Assembly (NCBI GenBank): GCA_963756575.1
Contig: CAVWOM010000016.1
Span: 558,001 to 622,000 of the forward strand
Reading direction: 5' to 3'
From: Palsa-504 sp963756575
Lineage (GTDB): Bacteria; Actinomycetota; Actinomycetes; Streptosporangiales; Streptosporangiaceae
DNA: 64,000 nucleotides
The translations under genes and the position numbers were made by a program. Positions 51,501 through 57,866 of this stretch are shown here, piece by piece; positions within the stretch are counted from its first letter, which is position 1; every line of letters starts with the position of its first letter. Under the pieces are notes generated by a model. That model made no database searches. It saw only the letters and a program-made list of their open reading frames with translations, and was not told where the DNA came from.

Positions 51501-51563
51501 TTCGCCGCGGTCGACGTCGGCGACGCGCCCCGGCCGGAGATCTGGACGCTCGTCGAGTGGTAG
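48561..51563 (+). CDS. BTAD-AAA-TPR transcriptional regulator
   Basis: A 1000-residue regulator. Residues ~5-95 are a winged helix (LSLALLGPPVVRRDGAPVTFDTRKATALLALLA, LADLLWPEADSARGRASLRRTLS); ~100-235 a BTAD domain (LLRDC..FEEWQASVSEELRQALARGLQRL, AAMRQYRSLVRVLDRELAVRPLPET); ~290-480 an AAA/STAND ATPase with Walker A GQAGSGKTRLI and Walker B IVVVEDVQWADSSSLGLLA; then TPR-rich C-terminus to the end (VAALNNLARLLAETGRGAEALSVA). The DNA-binding and ATPase layout is that of large SARP-like regulators. It ends back-to-back with the sigma gene. GTG 48558 is an alternative start. Confidence 0.87.
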   Translation: MAADLSLALLGPPVVRRDGAPVTFDTRKATALLALLAVTGREHTREQLADLLWPEADSARGRASLRRTLSVTAAAMGDGLAISRAAVALDPAAVRVDVTEFNALIGRPDAGSLERAAALYRSDFLAGFTLRDCPEFEEWQASVSEELRQALARGLQRLVAACIADGALERAAGHARRWLQLDPLHEPAHQAIIRLHGWTGQRSAAMRQYRSLVRVLDRELAVRPLPETTQLYDDVRAGRLGPPPVPAAVSAVSAPGAAPASRTAPASGTASASGTASVAGPGEAAGAWPLVGRTAELAALRAAWRAASRGGRVVAIAGQAGSGKTRLITELRDEAAGTGAIVLAARCHDGETGLPFVLAADLLRTALAIRPELPDMLPAQTAAMAGRLVPALATSDPAGPGAPPLDSPMAVTRLYAAIADVLRAAVGTEAGAPRAAGGPGRADGRPGIVVVEDVQWADSSSLGLLAYLVRRLAGWPLLLVLSWQPEQAGRLRVLRTALAEAEGQSTGETIEPGPLGPEAIGTLLGLDGMPRVDVDRLLAETRGLPMLVREYVEAFRGDPGTADWWPPASVRDLLRTRIQAVSEPARQMLTAAAVLGSDNDADLLRAVSGRGEDEIVEAIDEALDRSLLAEIAPPSPQQAPSYGFPYEALRRTAYESATLARRRLLHGRAADVLTRRHERDPATTRAATIAGHLQLAGRDGEAAQWCWRAAGVARELYAHAEAHAHLTRALALGYPQLPGRIALAEVLVALGRYREALAELETAAAVAADAGLEPAEAVLTEAVLADSVLTQAGIEHKLADVHHRLGDWDLAEAHLAVVTELVEGTEPGRLARAQADRAVVAYRRGAAGEAAELGRAALASAQAAADPGATAQALNVLGMLAARAGEVAAAERYLRDGLAEARRQPERGATVAALNNLARLLAETGRGAEALSVAAEALELGRELGDQHRVAALHTNMADLLHADGQRDAAMIHLKEAARRFAAVDVGDAPRPEIWTLVEW

Positions 51564-53177
51564 TCACAAGCTGACGCTGAGCACCACGGCGATCGTCTGG
51601 CCACCCGGGTTCACGGTGAGCTGCCCGTTCAGGGCGACCAGGCTGGTCGAGGTCACGGTGACCGTCACGCTCGCGCCGGCGGCCAGCGTCCCGGAGCCAG
51701 GCGAGACGCTCACGCTGCCCGCCAGCGAGGATCCGGGCGTGATCGAGTAGCTGACCGGGCCGCCCCGGGCGGTGAGGGTGAACTTCGCGGTCGCCACGCC
51801 CTTGACCGACACCAGGCGCAGCGTGCCGGTCGAGAGCGACAGCGTGCCGGGAGCGGGCGGCGGGGGCGGCGCCGCCGGCGTGGTCGCGGTCCTGGTGGCG
51901 GTCGGCGCCGGGGTGCTGCTGACCGCGACCGAGGTCGGAGGGGCCGACGACGGCGAGGCGGCGGCCGTCGACGTGCCGTCGGCCGCCGTGGTGGAAGGCG
52001 CGGGTCCGCGACCGCCGGTGCCGGTGCCGTTGCCGTTGGCTGCAGTGCTGCCATTGCCGCCGTTGCTGCCTTGGCTGCCTTGGTTGCCGGTGCTGCCGCC
52101 GGAGCGGCTGCCGGACGGGCCGCCGCGGGCTGGCGCGCCGCCGCTCGCGGACGTACCGGGCGTCGATCCGCCCACCGCCTGCGGGGACCCTGGCCCGTGA
52201 TGCGACCCGGCGATGATCCCGGCCGCGATGGCCGCGGCCACCACGACGGCGGCCGCGCCCGCCGCCACCGCGGCCCGCGGATGGCGCCGCAGGCGGTGCC
52301 AGGGCGGGGTCCCGGGCGGGGTGACCGGCTTCGGGAAACCGTTCGGGCCAAACGGGGCGGCGCGGTTCGCCACGGCCATCCGGTGCGACAGCCCCGCCGG
52401 AGAACGGTCGGCCAGCACGCGCAGCAACTGCTCACGGAAACCCGGGGAGAGCGCGGCCGGCAGCGCCGCGATCGGCAGGGCCCCGGCGAACAGCGCCGGG
52501 GTCAGTTCCCGGCGCTTGCGTTCCCCGCAGATGTCGCAGCCCTCTATGTGCCGGCTGATGCGCTTGCGCATCAGCACGGTCAGGCGCCCGTCCCAGCCGG
52601 CCAGCGTGGCATCGAGGGCGGCGCAGGCGTCCCGCCCGGTCCGCGCGACGATCAGCGCGCCGAGCGAGCGCTCCAGCTGACCGCGTGCCCGCGACAGCAG
52701 TGCGTGGGCATGGTTGCGGGATACCCCGAGCGCGGCGGCGAGCTCGTCGCCCTCGAGTTCGGAGACCAGGCTCAGCTCGATGACGTCGCGGTCCCCCGCG
52801 TTCAGGCCGTCCATCGCGGCCCTGATCAGCTGGCTGAGCTCGGCCCGCTCGGTCGCGGCTCCGATGTCCGCGCTGGTCGCGGGCACGTCCGCGGCCTCCT
52901 CGAGCGCGAACAGGGCCTTCCCGGCCCGGAGGCGGCGGAAGCACTCGTTGCGCGCGACCGCGTAGAGCCAGGTTCGCAGCCTGCCCGGGTCGCGCAGGTC
53001 CCGAAGCTTGGCCGTGGCCACCAGGAACGTGTCCTGCACGGCGTCGGCGGCGTCGGCGGGCTCGCGCAGCAGGGAACGGCAGTAAGAGTAGAGCGGCGAG
53101 GCGTACCGGTCGTACGCTTCAGCCAGCCCGGCCGGGTCACCAGCCACGATGGCGGCGACAACCTCGGGGTCCTCCAT
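51564..53177 (-). CDS. ECF sigma factor fused to a zinc finger, membrane helix and outer beta domain
   Basis: A 537-residue fusion. Residues ~15-85 are sigma region 2 (YDRYASPLYSYCRSLLREPADAADAVQDTFLVA); ~115-170 are region 4 (MDGLNAGDRDVIELSLVSELEGDELAAALGVSRNHAHALLSRAR). A zinc-binding anti-sigma-like motif follows (RHIEGCDICGERKR; H210-x3-C214-x2-C217). A helix at ~302-323 (AAVAAGAAAVVVAAAIAAGIIAG) and a Ser/Gly/Thr/Pro stalk lead to a C-terminal Ig-like domain (LSLSTGTLRLVSVKGVATAKFTLTARGG). A sigma factor tethered to the membrane with its own anti-sigma element in cis is implied. Start ATG 53177 is not certain; ATG 53204 is in frame. Confidence 0.85.
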   Translation of the reverse strand: MEDPEVVAAIVAGDPAGLAEAYDRYASPLYSYCRSLLREPADAADAVQDTFLVATAKLRDLRDPGRLRTWLYAVARNECFRRLRAGKALFALEEAADVPATSADIGAATERAELSQLIRAAMDGLNAGDRDVIELSLVSELEGDELAAALGVSRNHAHALLSRARGQLERSLGALIVARTGRDACAALDATLAGWDGRLTVLMRKRISRHIEGCDICGERKRRELTPALFAGALPIAALPAALSPGFREQLLRVLADRSPAGLSHRMAVANRAAPFGPNGFPKPVTPPGTPPWHRLRRHPRAAVAAGAAAVVVAAAIAAGIIAGSHHGPGSPQAVGGSTPGTSASGGAPARGGPSGSRSGGSTGNQGSQGSNGGNGSTAANGNGTGTGGRGPAPSTTAADGTSTAAASPSSAPPTSVAVSSTPAPTATRTATTPAAPPPPPAPGTLSLSTGTLRLVSVKGVATAKFTLTARGGPVSYSITPGSSLAGSVSVSPGSGTLAAGASVTVTVTSTSLVALNGQLTVNPGGQTIAVVLSVSL

Positions 53178-53528
53178 GCGGCATACGGTAGTTCGATGCC
53201 GCATTCGGGTCACTCGGAACACGACATTCTGAGAGCGGAAATGGGCAACAAGTCGGTATCGGTGGGGCTACTACCTGGTACGACCCGTCTTCGGTAGTCT
53301 TGTGTGACCAGAGTGAGCTGAGTTACGCGGCTCATTCTGGATCAGCCAGGACCCCGAGCCTTTTCGTGGGCTGACCGAGCCTTTTCGTGGGCTGGCCGAG
53401 CCTGCTGCTGATCATCGCCCTCGGCATTGAATTCATTGGGTGGCGCTGCGGGATTGGCAATCCGCCTCGCGCCGGATGACGAGACGGCCGACTTGCTCGC
53501 CGAGGTCATTCTCCGTCCCCCGGGCGGG
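53178..53528. other. Intergenic region with hairpin and 21-bp repeats
   Basis: No supported gene. A hairpin CCAGAGTGAGC (53308-53318)/GCTCATTCTGG (53330-53340, one G-U pair) is followed by two 21-bp tandem copies (53354-53374, 53375-53395) of CCGAGCCTTTTCGTGGGCTG plus a partial third. The downstream text GWPSLLLIIALGIEFIGWR reads like a fragment of a membrane protein without a start. Confidence 0.45.
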
Positions 53529-53950
53529 TTACCCGGTCCGGGCTGGCGGGCTGTGGCTGCGGAGGATCTTGGTCTTGTCCTCGTTCCACGCAGTCGTGGT
53601 CCCGTCCGGGTTCACGACCAGGGTCCAGCCGCAGCAATGGCCGGCGACCCGATGAACCGGCACAGGAGCACGCAGTCCTTCAGGCTGGTCTTGCCGCCGT
53701 CGGCTTTGTGCCTGGTGTGATGGACTTCGCACGCACTCGCCGGCTGGTCGCAGCGGCCGGCCCACTGGCAGTGCAGGTCGCGGAGCTTGACCGCGTTGCG
53801 GATCGACGCCGGGATGGTGTCGCTGTAGCCGATGTCCAGCGGCAGGCTCGGCCCGGAAAGCCGGCCCGTCCTCTCCGCGGCCAGTACCGGCCGCGTCCGC
53901 GCCGCTATCCGCCACGCCGCTGCTGTCCGCGGGGCTGCCCCCGGCCCGGT
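53529..53950 (-). pseudogene. HNH endonuclease (DUF222/13E12-like) remnant
   Basis: The C-terminal part of an HNH protein: IPASIRNAVKLRDLHCQWAGRC then CEVHHTRHKADGGKTSLKDCVLLC, the HNH core. The frame then breaks near 53640, where CRFHHxxxH is lost, and GWTLVVNPDGTTTAWNEDKTKI continues in another frame. The N-terminal DUF222 domain, several hundred residues, is absent. This family is multicopy in actinobacteria and a remnant of a lost copy is the simplest reading. Confidence 0.7.
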
Positions 53951-54053
53951 CCTGGCCGTGGCGGAGTTTACCCAGCTCGAGATGGGTTCCATGGTGCTCG
54001 GGAATCTCTTGATAGCTGTGTTAATACGGAATCGCGGGCCTGGCGGTCCGGTG

Positions 54054-55001
54054 CTAGGTCACGGGCTTGATGAGCGGTACGTCCCGCGAGAAGAACCGGA
54101 ACCCGACTCGGTAGTACAGGCCGCGCGCCCGCGGATGGCCTGGTGCGCCGAGGCAGGCGACCGTCATGTGAGTGGCGCCGGCCTCGCGGGCGAGATGCAT
54201 GCCACGGAGGAGCATCGCCGCGCCGAGCCCCAGGCGCCGGTAGCCGGGATGTGTCCCGACCGGCTCGAACTCGGCGGTCTTGTTGGCCTCGTCTAGCCAC
54301 ATGATCGCGGACGAGGCCATGGTCCCGTCCGGTGCCTCCACTAGGACGTGGAGGTCGCCGCGATAGGCGGCCGTCTGGCGGACGCCCTCGTAGCTCTCGG
54401 CGGTGTAGGTCGATGGGGCCCAGGCGTCCACGTGCGCCTGGACCGCGGCCGCCGGTCCGGCCTCGTCGGCGGTGCGGAACCGGAATCCGCGCGGCAGCAC
54501 CGGATGCTCCAGGTCGGCGAGGTCCCGCTCGTTGAGCTGCGTCCAGGATCCGGTGTCACCGAGCGAGGCCGGGTCGATCTGGTATCCGTGCGCGGCCCAC
54601 CGTCCCAGCGCGAACTCGTCGGCGGCCTGCGGTACTACTGTGCGCTCGACTCCGGCGGCCACGGCGTCATACCAGTTGATCACCTCCTCGACCAGGGCGG
54701 CGTGGTCGGGGTGGACCTGATAGCTCAGATAGGCATGGGTGACGTCCCGTACCGAACCGTCGCTGAGCCGCGCCTGGTGCGGGAGGTAGGCCCAGCCCCA
54801 CGCCACTAGTTCGTCGCCGGAAAACCACAGGCGTCGCGGCCAGGCCCCGCCGTCGTGAGCGTGCCCCTTGCCCCAGATCCAGGCCAGTTCCCCGAACGAC
54901 GCGTCGCTGTTCACCAGGTCCGGGCGGGCGGCGGTGACGCGCTGCGCCAGGCCCTGCATGAGCCGCACGTCCGCCTCGGTCAATAGCTCGAAGTCAGCCA
55001 T
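54054..55001 (-). CDS. GNAT-family acetyltransferase with duplicated fold
   Basis: A 315-residue protein with two GNAT-like halves. The second is active in form: YTAESYEGVRQTAAYRG, VGTHPGYRRLGLGAAMLLRGMHLAREAG with the acetyl-CoA pyrophosphate loop (R-x-L-G-L-G), and LYYRVGFRFFSRD. The first half (DLVNSDASFGELAWIWGKGH, LWFSGDELVAWGWAYLPHQ) lacks that loop. Substrate unknown. Confidence 0.85.
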   Translation of the reverse strand: MADFELLTEADVRLMQGLAQRVTAARPDLVNSDASFGELAWIWGKGHAHDGGAWPRRLWFSGDELVAWGWAYLPHQARLSDGSVRDVTHAYLSYQVHPDHAALVEEVINWYDAVAAGVERTVVPQAADEFALGRWAAHGYQIDPASLGDTGSWTQLNERDLADLEHPVLPRGFRFRTADEAGPAAAVQAHVDAWAPSTYTAESYEGVRQTAAYRGDLHVLVEAPDGTMASSAIMWLDEANKTAEFEPVGTHPGYRRLGLGAAMLLRGMHLAREAGATHMTVACLGAPGHPRARGLYYRVGFRFFSRDVPLIKPVT

Positions 55002-55081
55002 GATGAGTCACTGTGGCCGGCTTCCGCGAAGCCGTCGAACGGTTTTCGCGGCGGCGGGCGTGTCCATGGTGGTTACTCTCG

Positions 55082-55113
55082 CCCCGCGGGCCGAAGACAC
55101 CCGGCCCGCGGGG
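55082..55113 (-). terminator. Hairpin after the RDD gene
   Basis: CCCCGCGGGCCG (55082-55093) and CGGCCCGCGGGG (55102-55113) form a perfect 12-bp stem, about 44 bases after the RDD stop. Confidence 0.65.
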
Positions 55114-55156
55114 ACGCGATGGTGGAATCATTCCCCCATTACCGAGGGCGCGAGGC

Positions 55157-55834
55157 TCAGCTCGCGAGGGTCTTGTTCGGGTCGTACAGCACCACCGTGC
55201 CGGCCACGTGATCGTGCAGCGACTTGCGGTCCTTGCTCGACACGAAGAGCACGAACGACGTGATCTCGGTGATGAGGCTCAGGATGCCGTCCGCGATGCG
55301 GCCGACGATCTCGCGCAGCGCCATGTGCCCGAAGCCGGCCACCCGGTTCGTCTCCGGGCGCCAGACCCGCATGCCGAGTACCTGCAGCGCCGGGGTCTGC
55401 CCGTTGCCCCAGGCGATGAGCCCCCAGATGATGTAGCCGATGCCGAGCGTCACGATCGCGAGCGGGATGGCCAGGAAGTAGGCGCCGATGCGGCGGCCCA
55501 CGCTGGCGAGTTCGGTGCCATCCGGCAGCAGCAGGCCAGACGCCTGGTCGACGTACATGCCCTGCGGCACGGCCGCCACCGGGTATTGCCCGTAACCGGG
55601 GACCACCGCGGGCGCCGGGGTGAACCCGGGAGCGGACGGCATCTGGCCGTAGGCCTCGCCGGGCTGGCCGTATCCCTGGCCGGGCTGGGGCTGACCGAAG
55701 CCCTGGCCGTAATCCTCACCGGATTGCGGCTGACCGTAAGCCTGACCGGGCGGCGGCTGGGTGTACCCCTGGTCAGGTGGCGGTTGAGAGGCTTCCTGGC
55801 CCGCTCCCCCGGTATACGGATCGGGAAATGTCAC
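55157..55834 (-). CDS. RDD-family membrane protein with Pro/Gln/Gly/Tyr-rich N-terminus
   Basis: A 225-residue protein. An N-terminal ~100-residue disordered region of YGQP/GQxY words precedes an RDD domain (ASVGRRIGAYFLAIPLAIVTLGIGYIIWGLIAWGNGQTPALQVLGMRV and LREIVGRIADGILSLITEITSFVLFV, SKDRKSLHDHVAGTVVL), with two or three helices. Role is unknown; RDD proteins often appear in transporters or small membrane assemblies. GTG 55834 is preferred to an upstream ATG. Confidence 0.82.
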   Translation of the reverse strand: MTFPDPYTGGAGQEASQPPPDQGYTQPPPGQAYGQPQSGEDYGQGFGQPQPGQGYGQPGEAYGQMPSAPGFTPAPAVVPGYGQYPVAAVPQGMYVDQASGLLLPDGTELASVGRRIGAYFLAIPLAIVTLGIGYIIWGLIAWGNGQTPALQVLGMRVWRPETNRVAGFGHMALREIVGRIADGILSLITEITSFVLFVSSKDRKSLHDHVAGTVVLYDPNKTLAS

Positions 55835-56007
55835 AATAATCTCGCTCTCTCTCAGTACATGCTGCAAGCCGGACTCTACGACACGTTTGCGAATGAGCAG
55901 TAGAACCGGACACTAATCGTGCACGAAACCGTTACTAAGCGCACCTGACCAGGCAGGCAGCATGGCGCAGCCTTCCGACGACGATACTGGGACAGGTGAG
56001 AGCGATC

Positions 56008-56577
56008 ATGGGTAATCACCCGGCCGTCTCGGCTCATGGTCCGGGAGCCGGGACGACCGACGCATATGTGCACGCTCTTAAGACGGGCGCGGAGTACGTC
56101 GAGTTCGATATCCGGCGGACGGCGGACGGAGAACTAGCCGCCTTTCACGACGCGCGCACGCGCCGGGGCGAGGCGCTCGCCGGCATCAGCTACGCCCGGC
56201 TGTGCGCGACGGCCGGCTACGAGGTGCCGCGGGTGGCCGACGTCATGGCGCTGATCGCCGGCAAGGCCATCGGCCACCTGGACCTCAAGGACACCGGCGG
56301 CGAGGAGCGCGTCGTCGAGATGGCCCTGGACCTCCTCGGCCCGGGTCGTTTCGTGGTCACCACGCTGGAAGACGAATCGGTGGCCGCGGTCAAGGCACGG
56401 TTCCCGGAGGTGCCCGCCGCGCTGTCGCTGGGCCGTGACCTGGCCGAGGTGCCGCGGTCGCGGTGGGCGGCGACCCGGTACGGCGAGCTCCGGCCGATGC
56501 GGCGGCTGCGGGCCTGCGGGGCCGACTGGGTGGCTAGGCCAGGGGCTCTTAGGCCAGGGGGATTTCGAGGAGCGTGA
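56008..56577 (+). CDS. Glycerophosphodiester phosphodiesterase, C-terminally truncated
   Basis: A GDPD-family TIM-barrel protein. Seen: AVSAHGPGAGTTDAYVHALKTGAEYVEFDIRRTADGELAAFHDA, with catalytic His, the E-x-D metal pair and the second His. It would hydrolyse glycerophosphodiesters to glycerol-3-phosphate and an alcohol. It stops after about 189 residues, at RACGADWVARPGALRPGG, where relatives continue for about 50-60 more residues through the last barrel strands. The end overlaps the convergent GH51-like gene by 29 bp. It may be a truncated, inactive copy. Confidence 0.75.
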   Translation: MGNHPAVSAHGPGAGTTDAYVHALKTGAEYVEFDIRRTADGELAAFHDARTRRGEALAGISYARLCATAGYEVPRVADVMALIAGKAIGHLDLKDTGGEERVVEMALDLLGPGRFVVTTLEDESVAAVKARFPEVPAALSLGRDLAEVPRSRWAATRYGELRPMRRLRACGADWVARPGALRPGGFRGA

Positions 56578-57709
56578 ACGAGCGCGGAGCGAACCTCACG
56601 TCGACGTGCTCGCCAGCTACCTCGTGCTTGGTCACGCGCACGCCGACCGCGTCGCTGCCGGTGACCTCGTGCATCGTCATGACCCCGGCGGCCTGCGCGT
56701 CGTGCAGCGCGACGCGCGTCTGGTGGCCCCGGCGGGGATCGCGGTTGACCACCGATACCGTGAGCCTGCTGCGGGCCGAGTCCGCGGTGGCGGCCACGTC
56801 GAGCAGCTGGAACAGCCCGAGATCGGCCACCCGGTAGGGCTCCCCGGGCCGGTCCTGATGCGCGTGCGTGCCCGAGGACGTGGCGGTGTCGAGCGCGACC
56901 GGCAGGCAGGCCGAGGCCATCAGCTGGAACGGGTAGTAGATACCCTGGGTGAGCAGCCCGTCCGGAGCGGCGCCGACGGGCGCCGTCAGGGCCAGGTGAG
57001 CCATCCGCAGCGTCCAGGACTGGCGCACGAAGACGTTGAGGTAGGTGGCGGCGGCCAGGGCGCTAGGCAGGGCCTGCCCGGCGCCGGACCTGATGCCCCA
57101 CTCGTCGCAGGCCACGTAGATCTCCCGGTCGATCTCCTGCACGTAGCGGGCCCGGTCGAGCAGGGCGCCGGCGACGGACAGGGCCCGTTCGGCGTAGTGC
57201 GGCGCCAGGACGTGGGACCAGTAGTCGGCCGAGCCGGTGTAGAGGTGGATGCCGTGCAGGTCGACGCAAGAGGCCAGGCCGTCGACGACGTCGCGGTCCC
57301 AGTCGTCCAGGCCGGTCCGGCCACAGCTGATCAGCCGCAGGCCGGAGTCCAGCTGCCGCAGTTCCCGGGCCCAGCGGCGGGCCTGCGCGACGTATTCCGC
57401 CGCGGTGCGGCGGCCGTCGTGCATCTGGTAGCCCAGGCCCCAGTACCGCACGCCGTAGGTACCGCTGCAGTACTCGACCCAGGCCAGCGCCTCCTCGAGG
57501 GTGCCGTGGGCCATGTCGAGGCTGAGCACCGGCTCGGCTTCGCCGCACCAGGGCTTGTCCGGCTGGCTGGTCCAGCGCATGCTGGTCGCGCCGAGATCCC
57601 GGACGGCAGCGCGCAGGTCGCCGTCGGCGCAGGGGCCGGCGAAGCAGCCGAAGATCCCCGGGTCAACCAGGCCGATGGGCCGCTCGGTCAGGACGTCGAT
57701 CCGAGCCAA
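56549..57709 (-). CDS. GH51-like (alpha-L-arabinofuranosidase family) protein without acid/base Glu
   Basis: A 386-residue protein related to GH51. Family landmarks: IFGCFAG at the N-terminus for FGHFLEH, LEEALAWVEYCSGTYGVRYWGLGYQMHDG at about 71-99, YVACDEWGIR at about 199-208, and the beta-sandwich end (RVALHDAQAAGVMTMHEV, FAPRSFTLLEIPL). The canonical GLGNE acid/base motif reads GLGYQ here (Tyr94, Gln95). The nucleophile region DEW (Glu203) is kept. It also lacks the RWPGG strand. It is shorter than typical members (about 500). Catalysis may be lost or altered. Confidence 0.7.
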   Translation of the reverse strand: MARIDVLTERPIGLVDPGIFGCFAGPCADGDLRAAVRDLGATSMRWTSQPDKPWCGEAEPVLSLDMAHGTLEEALAWVEYCSGTYGVRYWGLGYQMHDGRRTAAEYVAQARRWARELRQLDSGLRLISCGRTGLDDWDRDVVDGLASCVDLHGIHLYTGSADYWSHVLAPHYAERALSVAGALLDRARYVQEIDREIYVACDEWGIRSGAGQALPSALAAATYLNVFVRQSWTLRMAHLALTAPVGAAPDGLLTQGIYYPFQLMASACLPVALDTATSSGTHAHQDRPGEPYRVADLGLFQLLDVAATADSARSRLTVSVVNRDPRRGHQTRVALHDAQAAGVMTMHEVTGSDAVGVRVTKHEVAGEHVDVRFAPRSFTLLEIPLA

Positions 57710-57866
57710 GTTCTGCTCCTTCCGCCAGAATTGGTCTAGCTACCCATCAGGCCCGGACTAAACGGAGTGGGCTGAACGCATGCGCGTCGCGGTGGTGGCC
57801 GAACCGGGCGTCCGCACCGGGTGACGGCGGAGGGGATGGCCGGGGCGGGTACGGAACACGTTCGGC

